DNA of 41,291 nucleotides from Mycolicibacter algericus DSM 45454 (GCF_002086455.1 NZ_MVHC01000032.1:1-41291); one strand, 5' to 3'; shown: positions 1 through 7,827, counted from the first letter of the stretch. Numbers and translations: made by a program. Notes: a model not told the origin generated them from the sequence alone.

Positions 1-120
1 AACGTTCAGAACAATCCTGAAAACATCAGTTCCGAAAAACCGACAAAAACAACACCACACCCCCAACACGGGGCGCCGAGAGCATGGCAAAAACAACAAC
101 AAACAAAAACCACCAAACAC

Positions 121-139
121 ACTATTGAGTTCTCAAACA
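121..139 (-). promoter_or_regulatory. boxA-like rrn antitermination element
   Basis: The minus strand reads TGTTTGAGAACTCAATAGT, the conserved boxA region of mycobacterial rrn leaders, where NusB/NusE-type antitermination factors are expected to load. It lies about 150 bases downstream of the predicted start. Confidence 0.75.
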
Positions 140-168
140 ACACGCCCCACCCGGACGCGCAGTCAACC

Positions 169-185
169 CGCGGCTAAAAGCCGCG
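169..185 (-). other. Hairpin in rrn leader
   Basis: Perfect 7-bp inverted repeat CGCGGCT / AGCCGCG with a 3-base loop, 30 bases upstream of boxA in the transcript. Its position suggests the boxB-type stem that precedes boxA in rrn leaders; this assignment is inference. Confidence 0.5.
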
Positions 186-295
186 CATCGGCAGTGCGGA
201 CAGATGAGATGCCCCCGGAATCGCTCGGTGAATCTCGTCGATTCCGTGGGCTTGTCGCGCTGACCGGGTCTGGCCTGGTCGCGGCGACGTGCACT

Positions 296-324
296 AAGTT
301 ACGCGAGGTGAAACTGGGAGTCAA
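296..324 (-). promoter_or_regulatory. rrn promoter (TTGACT - 17 bp - TAACTT)
   Basis: On the minus strand TTGACT (324-319) is followed after exactly 17 bases by TAACTT (301-296), giving a predicted start near 289. TTGACT is the -35 hexamer typical of mycobacterial rrn promoters. Only one convincing promoter is visible between tyrS and the leader, which agrees with the single promoter described for rrnB in rapid growers. A 10-bp perfect palindrome, CTGCTAGCAG (330-339), sits just upstream of the -35. Confidence 0.78.
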
Positions 325-411
325 ATCCGCTGCTAGCAGGGGTATTTCGGCGCCTTCAAGATCAACTTCGCGCGGCGCCCGCCCCGTCGGGCCGCCCGGG
401 TCGAGTCCTCG

Positions 412-1692
412 CTAACCACCCTGGACGCGTTGGACGCCGGCCACGTTGCGCTTGCCGCGGCGCACCACCAGCCACCGGCCGTGCAGGAAGTCCCCCGGCT
501 GCGGCGACCATTCCTCGCTGTCGACGCGGACGTTGTTCACCGAGACTCCCCCCTCGCCGATGGTGCGGCGGGCCGCGCCGCGACTGGCCGACAGCCCGGT
601 GGCGACCAGCAGATCGACGATGCCGTCCGGGCTGCCCGGCGCCAGCTGGGCCACCGGCGTCTCCTGCAGCGCCGCGGTCAGCGTTGCCTCGTCCAGCCGG
701 GCCAGCTCCCCCCGACCGAAGAGGGCCTGGCTGGCCAGCTCGACGGCTTCGGTGGCCGCCTCGCCATGGACCAGGGTGGTGAATTCGCGGGCTAGCCGGC
801 GCTGCGCGGACCGCTCGTGCGGTCGCTCGGCGGTGGCCTTCTCCAGCTCTTCGAGCTCGTCGGCGGACAGGAAGGTGAACCAGCGCAGGTAGCGGACCAC
901 GTCGGCGTCGGCGGTATTGAAGAAGTACTGGTACCAGGCGTACGGGCTGGTCATCTCCGGATCCAGCCAGAGGCTGCCGCCGCCGGTGGACTTGCCGAAC
1001 TTGGTGCCGTCGGCCGCGGTCACCAGCGGCACGGTCAGCGCGTGCACGGTCGCGCCCAGCTTCTGACGCACCAGCCGGACACCGGCGATGATGTTGCCCC
1101 ACTGGTCGGAGCCGCCGATCTGCAGTGCGCAGCCGTACCGCCGGTACAGCTCCACATAGTCGTTGGCCTGCAGCAGCATGTAGCTGAACTCGGTGTAGGA
1201 GATGCCCTCGGAGTCCAGCCGGCGCCGGATGGTGTCGCGGTCGAGCATCACGTTGACAGAGAAGTGTTTGCCCACGTCACGCAGGAATTCGACCGCCGAC
1301 AGCGGCGCGGTCCAGTCCAGGTTGTTGACCACCACCGCGCCGGTGGGGCCGTTGTCGAAGTCGACGAAGCGCTCCAGTTGGCCCCGGATCCGCCCGGACC
1401 ACTCGGCCACGGTGTCGGCGCTGTTCAGGCTGCGTTCGCCGGTGTCGCGGGGATCGCCGATCAGGCCGGTGGCCCCGCCGGCCAGCACGATGGGCCGGTG
1501 GCCGGCCCGCTGGAATCGGCGCAACGCCAGTAGCGGCACCAGGTTTCCGGCGTGCAGGCTGGGCGCGGTGGGATCGAATCCGGCATAGACGGTGATCGGC
1601 CCGCCGGTCACTTCGGCGGTCAGCGCATCCAGGTCGGTGGATTGGGCGATCAGGCCGCGCCAGCCCAGCTCGTCGAGAATCGTCGTCGGCAT
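412..1692 (-). CDS. tyrS: Tyrosyl-tRNA synthetase
   Basis: Cytoplasmic class I aminoacyl-tRNA synthetase that charges tRNA-Tyr with tyrosine at the cost of ATP. The 426-residue product matches the usual length (about 424 in mycobacteria). The HIGH-type motif is HAGN at residues 47-50, the KMSKS-type loop is KFGKS at 231-235, tyrosine-site residues lie around 170-200 (QANDYVEL, GGSDQWGN), and an S4-like RNA-binding domain fills the last 70 residues. The frame is open further upstream, to 1794, but that would overlap mpg and add a non-conserved extension. The ATG at 1692 gives the conserved start (ILDEL.WRGLIAQSTDLD). The gene lies 17 bases after mpg and probably shares its transcript; the next leftward unit is the rrn operon. 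Confidence 0.97.
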   Translation of the reverse strand: MPTTILDELGWRGLIAQSTDLDALTAEVTGGPITVYAGFDPTAPSLHAGNLVPLLALRRFQRAGHRPIVLAGGATGLIGDPRDTGERSLNSADTVAEWSGRIRGQLERFVDFDNGPTGAVVVNNLDWTAPLSAVEFLRDVGKHFSVNVMLDRDTIRRRLDSEGISYTEFSYMLLQANDYVELYRRYGCALQIGGSDQWGNIIAGVRLVRQKLGATVHALTVPLVTAADGTKFGKSTGGGSLWLDPEMTSPYAWYQYFFNTADADVVRYLRWFTFLSADELEELEKATAERPHERSAQRRLAREFTTLVHGEAATEAVELASQALFGRGELARLDEATLTAALQETPVAQLAPGSPDGIVDLLVATGLSASRGAARRTIGEGGVSVNNVRVDSEEWSPQPGDFLHGRWLVVRRGKRNVAGVQRVQGG

Positions 1693-1709
1693 GCGTCGAT
1701 TTTCCCGGA

Positions 1710-2321
1710 TCAGTCGCTGGCGCCGGGCGCCGGTGCCCGCGGGCTTCGTCGGTAGGCCGAAACCTCGGGCTTCCCGGGCGCCCACAATCGCCACGGCCGG
1801 TCGGCGGCCTGGCTGACGCCCACCCGTGGCCCTGCCTGCGCCGCCAGCGGCGCACCGAGCCGCAGTTGCACCGGACTGCGTGCGTCAAACAGATCGATTC
1901 CGTTGTCCGCCATGGCGATTCCCAGAGCAGAGCAGAGGTTGCCCGGGCCGCGCGCCAAACCGGTGCTCGGCACCGTTTCGCCGCGTCGCGACCGCGCCAC
2001 CGCCGATCCCTCGTCGATCACCGCCGCCCGCAGCAGCACCGCCGCCGCCGTGCCGTCCGGCCCGCAGGCCACATTGGCGCAGACGTGCATGCCGTAGCTG
2101 CGGTAGGTGTACAACCGGCCGGCCGGGCCGAACATCACGGTGTTGCGCCCGGTGGGACCGCGATAAGAATGTGCCGCCGGGTCCGGCCACGGCCCGTCGG
2201 GCACGCCGCCATAGGCCTCTACCTCGACGATCGTCGCGCGCACCCCGCGGGCGGTAAGGGTGGCGCCGAGCAGCAGGCGGGCGGCCGCGAGCGGATCGAC
2301 CGCCAGCTGGGCTGCACTCAC
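1710..2321 (-). CDS. mpg: 3-methyladenine DNA glycosylase (AAG/Mpg family)
   Basis: Base-excision-repair glycosylase of the AAG fold, expected to remove alkylated purines such as 3-methyladenine. The product resembles M. tuberculosis Rv1688 throughout: VEVEAYGG near the N-terminus with the catalytic-type glutamate, SYRG and RLYTYRSYGMH in the middle, LARGPGNLC, DNGIDLF, and GVSQAADRPWRLW near the C-terminus. The frame is open to an ATG at 2360, but the GTG at 2321 gives a 203-residue protein, which is the length I recall for the M. tuberculosis enzyme. A weak -10 (CAGAAT, 2334-2329) would place transcription start within a base of this GTG, so the message may be leaderless. It is divergent from the ABC transporter operon, with 67 bases between the two starts. 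Confidence 0.92.
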   Translation of the reverse strand: MSAAQLAVDPLAAARLLLGATLTARGVRATIVEVEAYGGVPDGPWPDPAAHSYRGPTGRNTVMFGPAGRLYTYRSYGMHVCANVACGPDGTAAAVLLRAAVIDEGSAVARSRRGETVPSTGLARGPGNLCSALGIAMADNGIDLFDARSPVQLRLGAPLAAQAGPRVGVSQAADRPWRLWAPGKPEVSAYRRSPRAPAPGASD

Positions 2322-2353
2322 CGCCCAGATTCTGCCCGAGCCCCGATTGGGCC

Positions 2354-2382
2354 TTGACAACGCATCGCAACCGGTCGATATT
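2354..2382 (+). promoter_or_regulatory. Promoter of the ABC transporter-TetR operon
   Basis: TTGACA (2354-2359) is a consensus -35, followed after 17 bases by GATATT (2377-2382). The predicted start is at about 2389, the first base of the first ATG, so the transcript would be leaderless. The complement of the -35 (TTGTCA) may serve as the -35 of the divergent mpg promoter. The -10 overlaps the operator-like palindrome at 2380-2413. Confidence 0.6.
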
Positions 2383-2413
2383 CATCACATGATGATTTCA
2401 TCGCGTGATGAAT
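2380..2413 (+). promoter_or_regulatory. 34-bp operator-like palindrome over promoter and start codon
   Basis: Outer arms ATTCATCAC (2380-2388) and GTGATGAAT (2405-2413) are a perfect 9-bp inverted repeat. Inside them GATGA (2391-2395) and TCATC (2398-2402) pair around the same centre, so 28 of 34 positions are symmetric. The element covers the end of the -10, the predicted transcription start and codons 1-8 of the ATPase. The third gene of the operon encodes a TetR-family protein, so the likely role is its autoregulatory operator. That link is inferred; the symmetry is seen directly. Confidence 0.7.
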
Positions 2414-3153
2414 TATCGGGGGCGCGTCCCATCCCGGCCGTCGACATCGAGCACCTGCGGGTGATCCGGGGTAAGCGCCCGGTCCTGCACGATCTGTCGG
2501 TGCGGATCGCCCCGGGCACCATCACCGGCCTGCTCGGCCCGTCGGGCTGCGGCAAGACCACGCTGATGCGCTGCATCGTGGGCACCCAGGTCATCACCGG
2601 CGGACAGGTCACCGTGCTGGGCGACGCGGCCGGCTCCGCGGCGCTGCGTCGCCGCGTCGGCTACATGCCCCAGCAGGCCACGATCTACGACGACCTGCGG
2701 GTCATCGACAACGTCCGCTACTTCGCGTCGCTTGCCGGCGTCGACGCCTCGGCCGCCGACGACGCGGTCGACTCGGTGGATCTGCAGCGGCATCGCGGCG
2801 ACTACTGCGCGAACCTGTCCGGCGGGCAACGCGCCCGGGTGTCGCTGGCCTGTGCGCTGGTCGGCCGGCCGGACCTGCTGGTGCTCGACGAACCGACGAT
2901 CGGCCTGGACCCGGTGTTGCGGGCCGAGCTCTGGCACCAGTTCCAGGCGCTGGCCCGGCGCGGCACCACGCTGCTGGTGTCCAGCCATGTCATGGACGAG
3001 GCCGACCATTGCGGCGACCTGTTGCTGATGCGCCAGGGCAGGCTGCTGGCGCGCACCACACCGCGACGACTGCGAGAGGAGACCGGATGTACGTCGATGG
3101 AGGAAGCGTTCCTGTCCGTCATCCGGCGCAGCACCGCGCCCCGAGCCGGCTGA
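2389..3153 (+). CDS. ABC transporter ATP-binding protein (Rv1687c-like)
   Basis: Nucleotide-binding subunit of an ABC-2 type exporter, paired with the permease that follows. The 254-residue protein has Walker A GPSGCGKTT at residues 50-58, a Q-loop (YMPQQ), the signature LSGGQRARVSLACALV, Walker B LLVLDEPTIGLD, and a switch histidine in LLVSSHVMDEADH. It is close in sequence and context to M. tuberculosis Rv1687c. Two tandem ATGs at 2389 and 2392 are both possible starts; the promoter geometry points to a leaderless transcript from the first. Frames open further upstream are not conserved. The 3' end overlaps the permease gene. The substrate is not evident; exporters of this class with a linked TetR gene are often induced by their substrate. 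Confidence 0.93.
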   Translation: MMISSRDELSGARPIPAVDIEHLRVIRGKRPVLHDLSVRIAPGTITGLLGPSGCGKTTLMRCIVGTQVITGGQVTVLGDAAGSAALRRRVGYMPQQATIYDDLRVIDNVRYFASLAGVDASAADDAVDSVDLQRHRGDYCANLSGGQRARVSLACALVGRPDLLVLDEPTIGLDPVLRAELWHQFQALARRGTTLLVSSHVMDEADHCGDLLLMRQGRLLARTTPRRLREETGCTSMEEAFLSVIRRSTAPRAG

Positions 3154-3917
3154 CCCGCACCCTGCAGCTGCGGCCGTTCCTGGCCACCACGCAGCGGATC
3201 CTGCGGCAACTGGCCGGTGACCATCGCAGCGTCGCGATGGTCCTGCTGGTGCCCAGCCTGATCATCACGTTGATGTACTTCATGTTCGCCAACGTCCCGC
3301 ATCCGCCGGGTACCCCATCGCCGTTCAACGCCGCGTGCCTGATTCTGCTCGGCCTGTTCCCGCTGTTTCTGATGTTCGTCATCACCGCGATCACGATGCA
3401 GCGCGAACGCGCGTCGGGGACGCTGGAGCGCATCCTGACCAGCCCGCTGCGCAGGCTGGACCTGCTCGCCGCCTACGGCACGGCGTTCTCGGTCGCGGCG
3501 GCCGCCCAGGCCAGCCTGGCCTGTGTGGTCGCGTTCTGGCTGCTCGGTTTCGAGACCGCCGGCAGCCCGGCGTGGGTGTTTGTGATCGCGATCGTCAACG
3601 CGGTGCTCGGCGTCGGCCTGGGGCTGCTGTGCAGCGCGTTCGCCCGCACCGAATTCCAGGCGGTGCAGTTCATCCCGCTGGTGATGGTGCCGCAACTGCT
3701 GCTGGCCGGGATCATCGTGCCCCGCGCCACGATGCCCGAGTGGCTGCAGTGGATCAGCAACGCGTTGCCGGCCAGCTACGCGCTGGAGGCACTGCAGCAA
3801 GTGGGCGCACATCCGCAACTGACCGGTATCGCGGTACGCGACATGGTCATCGTGCTGGTATTCGCGGCCGCCGCGCTGGCCCTGGCCGCGGTGACACTGC
3901 GACGACAGACGCCGTGA
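3087..3917 (+). CDS. ABC-2 type transporter permease (Rv1686c-like)
   Basis: Membrane subunit partnering the upstream ATPase. The 276-residue product has about six hydrophobic segments (for example VAMVLLVPSLIITLMYFMF, then several from ACLILLGLFPLF onward) and the ABC-2 hallmark region QRERASGTLERILTSPLRRLDLL with its amphipathic coupling helix. A late region, LALAAVTLRRQTP, closes the protein. ATG 3087 is preceded by GAGGAGA at good spacing, but the first 20 residues are poorly conserved, so a later start cannot be excluded. The gene overlaps the ATPase by 67 bases and its TGA overlaps the ATG of the TetR gene by one base, which indicates translational coupling of all three. Confidence 0.9.
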   Translation: MYVDGGSVPVRHPAQHRAPSRLTRTLQLRPFLATTQRILRQLAGDHRSVAMVLLVPSLIITLMYFMFANVPHPPGTPSPFNAACLILLGLFPLFLMFVITAITMQRERASGTLERILTSPLRRLDLLAAYGTAFSVAAAAQASLACVVAFWLLGFETAGSPAWVFVIAIVNAVLGVGLGLLCSAFARTEFQAVQFIPLVMVPQLLLAGIIVPRATMPEWLQWISNALPASYALEALQQVGAHPQLTGIAVRDMVIVLVFAAAALALAAVTLRRQTP

Positions 3918-4537
3918 TGTCCACTGAGGCCAGCAACCGGCGGCCGGGCCGGCCCTCCGGATCCTCGGACACCAGGGAGCGGATCTTGAGCTCGGCCCGG
4001 GAGCTCTTCGCCCACAACGGGTTCCAGAACACCTCGATCCGCGCGGTGGCCGCCGATGCCGGCGTCGACGCGGCGCTGGTGCACCACTATTACGGCACCA
4101 AACAACAACTGTTCGCCGCGGCGACCGAGCTGCCGGTGGACCCGATGGTCGTGTTGGGACCGTTGCGGGACGCGCCCGTCGAACAGCTCGGCCGCATCCT
4201 GCCCGAACTGCTGCTGCCGCTGTGGGATTCGCAGGCCGGTACCGGGCTGATCGCAGCGATGCGCTCCATGCTCACCGGGACCGAAGTTCCGCTGGCGCGT
4301 TCGTTTTTCCGCGATATCGTGGTCGCCGAACTCGCCAGTCGCATCGATGTACCGGCCGGAACCGGCGTGTTGCGCGCCGAGTTCACCGCGAGCCAGTTGA
4401 TGGGCATCGTGGTCGCCCGCTACATCGTCGGCCTGGAACCGCTCGCGTCGCTGCCCGGCGACCAGGTCGTGGCGATGGTCGCCCCGACGCTGCAGCGTTA
4501 TCTCACCGGGGATCTGCCGGACCGGCTCGGCCGATGA
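3917..4537 (+). CDS. TetR-family transcriptional regulator (Rv1685c-like)
   Basis: Predicted repressor of its own operon. The 206-residue protein has an N-terminal TetR helix-turn-helix at about residues 17-65 (RERILSSARELFAHNGFQNTSIRAV, then AGVDAALVHHYYGTKQQLF) and a helical ligand-binding C-terminal domain. It starts at the ATG that shares its A with the permease stop (TGATG). The 3' end overlaps the convergent Trm112-like gene by 35 bases. The palindrome at 2380-2413 in front of the operon is the obvious candidate binding site. The ligand is unknown but is plausibly the substrate of the linked exporter. Confidence 0.92.
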   Translation: MSTEASNRRPGRPSGSSDTRERILSSARELFAHNGFQNTSIRAVAADAGVDAALVHHYYGTKQQLFAAATELPVDPMVVLGPLRDAPVEQLGRILPELLLPLWDSQAGTGLIAAMRSMLTGTEVPLARSFFRDIVVAELASRIDVPAGTGVLRAEFTASQLMGIVVARYIVGLEPLASLPGDQVVAMVAPTLQRYLTGDLPDRLGR

Positions 4538-4727
4538 GTCGGGCATGTTCGTCGTCGCCGACGTCGGTGGCCTCGTCGATCAGCAGCACCGGGATACCGT
4601 CCTCGATGCAGTAGGCGCGACGCAGCCGCGGGTTGTAGAGCACCTCATCCGCGGAACGTTTCACCCGCAGCAATGGTCCGCGGTCGGCCGGACAGACCAG
4701 GATGGCCAACAGCTCGTCGTCGATCAC
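4503..4727 (-). CDS. Trm112-like small protein (UPF0434 family, Rv1684-like)
   Basis: Small 74-residue cytoplasmic protein of the Trm112/YcaR type, recognised by LLAILVCPADRGPLL near the N-terminus and CIEDGIPVLLIDEA in the second half. Typical family members carry two CxxC-like zinc pairs; here only one cysteine of each is kept (CPAD and YCIE), so zinc binding may be lost. Trm112 proteins activate methyltransferases in other organisms, but no partner is visible here. Its ATG overlaps the stop of the large fusion gene upstream (ATGA, 4724-4727), so it is translationally coupled to it, and its 3' end overlaps the TetR gene on the other strand. Confidence 0.88.
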   Translation of the reverse strand: MIDDELLAILVCPADRGPLLRVKRSADEVLYNPRLRRAYCIEDGIPVLLIDEATDVGDDEHARLIGRAGPADPR

Positions 4728-7714
4728 TGGCGGCCCCCGGCCAATTCGGCGCGTACCGCGGCGGTCAACCGCTTGAACTGTCCACTCGCCGCGTCGAAGT
4801 ACCAGGCGTTGCGCCCGGCCTTGGGCAGCCCGGCTTCGCGCAGCTCACCCAGCGTCGGGCGGTAGACGGCACTCAGCGGCAGATCCGGCACGACGTGCAC
4901 GACATCGGGCCCGGCGCCGACGGGCAACTCCGCCACCGCCTCGCTGAGGTCCGCGGCGGTGACGGTCGCCCCCGGCCGCACCGTCACCGCGGACACGACC
5001 AGGTCGTCCCCGGAGCCGGCCGTCACCCGATACGTCACCGCCAGATCGACGCCGGTGACGATGCCCAGCGCGTCGGTGATCAGCACCGGATACGCCATGC
5101 CGCGGCCGGTGTGGATGCTCGAACCGCGTCCGCCGGCCAGCCAGTAGTCGCCGTCGGCGTCGCGCCGGAAGAGGTACTCGGTGGAGATCCAGGTGTCGGC
5201 GGGCGCGAACACGCCGCGCTTGACCGATGCCGACGGGTCGATCGGCCCGCGTGGCTTGGCCAGCAGCACCCCGACTTCGTTGGTCTCGGCTTTCCGCACG
5301 AAGCCCCGCTCGTCCTCGAGGATCAGGTCCTGGTCGGGGTCGTAGGCGGCCAGCTCCACCTCCACCGCTCCGGGCAGCGGGCGGCCCTTGCTGCCGACCT
5401 TGGCGCCGGAGACGTTGGCCAGCACCGCCTGGCCGTCGGTGGTGGCGAAGAACTCGACGACCTGGGCCGGCGCGAACGCCTCGGTGACCCTGCGCCACAG
5501 CCCCACGGGCATGCCGGAACCGATGAACAACCGCACCGGATGGTTGCCCTGCAGCACGAAATTCGGGTCGTCGATGACCTCGCGCAGCATCGCCCAGGTG
5601 TAGGACACCACGCTCACCCCGTACTGGCGCACCTCGGCGACGAAGCGATCCGGGTTCAGGCCGCGCGACAGCGCGATGCGGGCCCCACCGACCACGGCGC
5701 CGCCGAGGCTGACCAACAGCCCGGACTCGTGGTGCAGCGGCGTCAGGCAGTACAGCGTGTCGGTGGGCCCCAAGGCGGCGGTCGACGCGGTGCCGAACGC
5801 CGAGAGCGCCCACCGGTAGTTGGTGATCTGCTTGGCCACCAGTTCGCCGGCCACCGTGCTGAAGGCGACGAACGCCAGATCGCGGGCGAATCCCGGGTTG
5901 GGCCGGTACCAGCCCGGCAGGTCGACGGCGTCGGGGTCGATCTGCTCCATGTCGATGACGGCTTCAGCGTCGGCCGGCAAGTCCAGATCACGGGTCTCAC
6001 CGCCACCGAGGACCAGCACCTGGCAGCCCAGGTCGCGGACGGCGGCCAGCGCCAGGTCGAGGTTGCCGGGGTCGGTGATGATCTCGGAGATGCCACCCAG
6101 GCGTGCCGCCGCGCCCAGATCCCCATCCGGCGGCATCAGCACCGCGACCGCGCCCAGGCGCGACAACGCGGCGATCGCGACCATGGCGCTGGGGCGGGTG
6201 GCCATCAGCACGCCGACGTGAACACCTTGCCGCACACCGACATCGATCAATCCGCGAACGACGTTGTCGATGCGCTTGTTGACCGCCTCATAGGTGTGCA
6301 CCCGGCCGTCGAACAGCAGAAATTCGCCGTGGGGCGACTCGGCGGCCTGCTCACCGATGATGCGGCCCAGCGAGATCCGGGTGTGGTCGTTGATCTGTCC
6401 GAGCCGGGCCAGCCGGGGCAGGGTGCGTGCGGTCTCGATCGCCATGGTGCGCATCGACTTCTGTGCGGCGACCATGGCGTCGGCGGCGCCGCGGGCCAGC
6501 GTCAGCGCGACACCGGAGGCCTCCCCCAGCCCGTGCGCGATCCGCGAGGTCATCGCCACCCCGCCCTTGCTGTCCTCGGGGGCCTGCTCGGCCATCAGCG
6601 CCACCCCGGGGGGCTGCGGGCCCTGGCCCTCCTGCCACAGCACCCAGTCGGCGACCGTCGGCCAGGTCAGTTCGGCCGCCTTGGAACCGACCACCAGCCC
6701 GAAGTGCCCGGCGCGCAGCAGGTACTCGAAGACCTTGGCGTCGGGCGCCGCGCGCCGGATACCGCGCACCGCGGCCGGCTGGCCGATGTCGTCGACCTCG
6801 CCGACGAAGGCCAGCACCGGGCAGGTGATGTCGGTCAGCGTGACGAGTTGGCCGTTGATCGCGAAACCACCGGTCATCATCCGGTTGTGCGCGATGAACT
6901 GCTTGAGCAGCTCCGAGATCGCCGGACCCGACCAGGCGATCCAGCCCTCCGACTCCAGGAAACGCCGCTGCGCCTCCCGCGGCAGCAGGGCTTCCCGGTC
7001 GTGCAGTTGGCGCAGGAAGTCCATCCGGGCCTTGGCGGTCTTGAGCGGATCCATCATCTGGAAGCCCACGCGCGCCTGCCACCCCGAGATGTCCAGCCGG
7101 TTGAAGACGTGGTCGGCCATGAACCCCGCGACGCTGGAGGCGATGTTGGGCGGCACGCCCATCGGTAGCGCGGCCAGGGTGTCGACCGGGGAGCCGAACG
7201 CGATGATGGACGCGATGCTCTTCGAATGCCGGTAGGCCCCGGCCTGATAGGCGAACATGCCGCCCTGGGAGTAGCCGGCCAGGTGCACGTCGCGTCCGGC
7301 CGTCTGGGCGATGGTGTCGATCGCCTGGCTGAGCCCGACGATGTGGTCGGCCAGGTTGCGTCGCATCCCGCCCTCGACCTCGTCGGGTGAACCGAAGTCG
7401 ATCACCCAGGGGTCCACTCCCGCCCCGTGCAGGATGCCGACCGCGCCGTCCTCGCGGGTGACGTCCCACATGTTCGCCGACATCATCATCGGGTGCACCA
7501 GCAGCACCGGCGGCCCGGGCTGCGGCTGGCCGGGCCGGTTGTCGGGCGGGAAGTAGCGCCGCAGCTTGTACATCGGGGTGCTCTCGACGATCTGGTAGGG
7601 CGACGGCACGGTCCCGGTCTCCAGGCCGCCCCAACGCAGCACCTCCAGGCCGTTCTGCGCGGTGGCCATCAGCCACTCGACCGGCCGGGTGATGGCCGAC
7701 AGATTCAGATCCAC
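4724..7714 (-). CDS. Alpha/beta hydrolase - acyl-CoA synthetase fusion (Rv1683-like)
   Basis: Large 996-residue two-domain lipid enzyme, the same length class and order as M. tuberculosis Rv1683. The N-terminal part, to about residue 370, is an alpha/beta hydrolase of PHA-synthase/lipase type: LLVHPMMMSANMWD, the nucleophile elbow GYSQGG with Ser149, an acidic residue in FVGEVDDIG, and the late histidine in AGHFGLVVG. From about 430 to the end is an AMP-binding (ANL) domain. Its phosphate loop is degenerate: FSTVAGELVAKQIT stands where TSGTTGxPK is expected. The C-terminal subdomain ends with PKAGRNAWYFD. GTG at 7714 is preceded by GGGGAG at good spacing. It is coupled to the Trm112-like gene. 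The likely role is handling acylglycerols or other lipid esters; true acyl-CoA synthetase activity is uncertain given the changed loop. Confidence 0.93.
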   Translation of the reverse strand: MDLNLSAITRPVEWLMATAQNGLEVLRWGGLETGTVPSPYQIVESTPMYKLRRYFPPDNRPGQPQPGPPVLLVHPMMMSANMWDVTREDGAVGILHGAGVDPWVIDFGSPDEVEGGMRRNLADHIVGLSQAIDTIAQTAGRDVHLAGYSQGGMFAYQAGAYRHSKSIASIIAFGSPVDTLAALPMGVPPNIASSVAGFMADHVFNRLDISGWQARVGFQMMDPLKTAKARMDFLRQLHDREALLPREAQRRFLESEGWIAWSGPAISELLKQFIAHNRMMTGGFAINGQLVTLTDITCPVLAFVGEVDDIGQPAAVRGIRRAAPDAKVFEYLLRAGHFGLVVGSKAAELTWPTVADWVLWQEGQGPQPPGVALMAEQAPEDSKGGVAMTSRIAHGLGEASGVALTLARGAADAMVAAQKSMRTMAIETARTLPRLARLGQINDHTRISLGRIIGEQAAESPHGEFLLFDGRVHTYEAVNKRIDNVVRGLIDVGVRQGVHVGVLMATRPSAMVAIAALSRLGAVAVLMPPDGDLGAAARLGGISEIITDPGNLDLALAAVRDLGCQVLVLGGGETRDLDLPADAEAVIDMEQIDPDAVDLPGWYRPNPGFARDLAFVAFSTVAGELVAKQITNYRWALSAFGTASTAALGPTDTLYCLTPLHHESGLLVSLGGAVVGGARIALSRGLNPDRFVAEVRQYGVSVVSYTWAMLREVIDDPNFVLQGNHPVRLFIGSGMPVGLWRRVTEAFAPAQVVEFFATTDGQAVLANVSGAKVGSKGRPLPGAVEVELAAYDPDQDLILEDERGFVRKAETNEVGVLLAKPRGPIDPSASVKRGVFAPADTWISTEYLFRRDADGDYWLAGGRGSSIHTGRGMAYPVLITDALGIVTGVDLAVTYRVTAGSGDDLVVSAVTVRPGATVTAADLSEAVAELPVGAGPDVVHVVPDLPLSAVYRPTLGELREAGLPKAGRNAWYFDAASGQFKRLTAAVRAELAGGRQ

Positions 7715-7745
7715 GCTGCTCCCCTACGTCGCGTTCGATCGTCAA

Positions 7746-7769
7746 TGACGTGCACATTCTGGCACATCA
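7746..7769. promoter_or_regulatory. Imperfect inverted repeat between divergent genes
   Basis: TGACGTGC (7746-7753) and GCACATCA (7762-7769) form a 7-of-8 inverted repeat with an 8-base spacer, midway between the fusion gene and the ABC-F gene. It has operator geometry, but no linked regulator is encoded nearby and it does not match a site I know. Confidence 0.35.
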
Positions 7770-7814
7770 GCGTGCTTGGTCCGGCTCGTTCAGTCGTCGG
7801 CGACCGGCAGGCAG

Positions 7815-7820
7815 TAGCGT
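7815..7820 (+). promoter_or_regulatory. -10 element (TAGCGT) for leaderless ABC-F gene
   Basis: TAGCGT fits the mycobacterial TANNNT -10 pattern and ends 7 bases before the GTG at 7828, the spacing expected when transcription starts on the start codon itself. No Shine-Dalgarno sequence precedes the GTG, which supports a leaderless message. Confidence 0.55.
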
Positions 7821-7827
7821 TCTGGCA

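Larger units (their letters stand above)
1..289 (-). other. Leader (5' external spacer) of an rRNA operon
   Basis: Read leftward, this is the transcribed leader of a ribosomal RNA operon whose 16S gene lies beyond the left edge of the window. It holds the mycobacterial boxA-like element at 121-139, a short hairpin at 169-185, and AT-rich stretches of TTTTTG/TTTGTT type at about 25-120, which are typical of mycobacterial pre-16S leaders. It starts at the promoter predicted at 296-324. No protein gene is convincing in this 411-base stretch: the open frames on the plus strand have no homology I recognise. Position downstream of tyrS matches the second (rrnB) operon of rapidly growing mycobacteria. 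The mature 16S sequence itself is not in the window. Confidence 0.82.

Noticed and set aside
125..415. Small plus-strand open frame in the rRNA leader region.
   Set aside because: Overlaps a conserved rrn promoter and boxA on the other strand; the peptide is Ser/Arg-rich without homology.
2354..4537. ABC exporter-TetR operon considered as a horizontally acquired resistance island.
   Set aside because: Sequence, order and neighbours match the Rv1685c-Rv1687c block of M. tuberculosis, so it is core genome.
4673..7168. Open frame of 831 codons on the plus strand opposite the hydrolase-synthetase fusion gene.
   Set aside because: High-GC shadow frame: His/Gln/Arg/Gly-rich, no recognisable motif, while the opposite strand encodes a clear two-domain enzyme.
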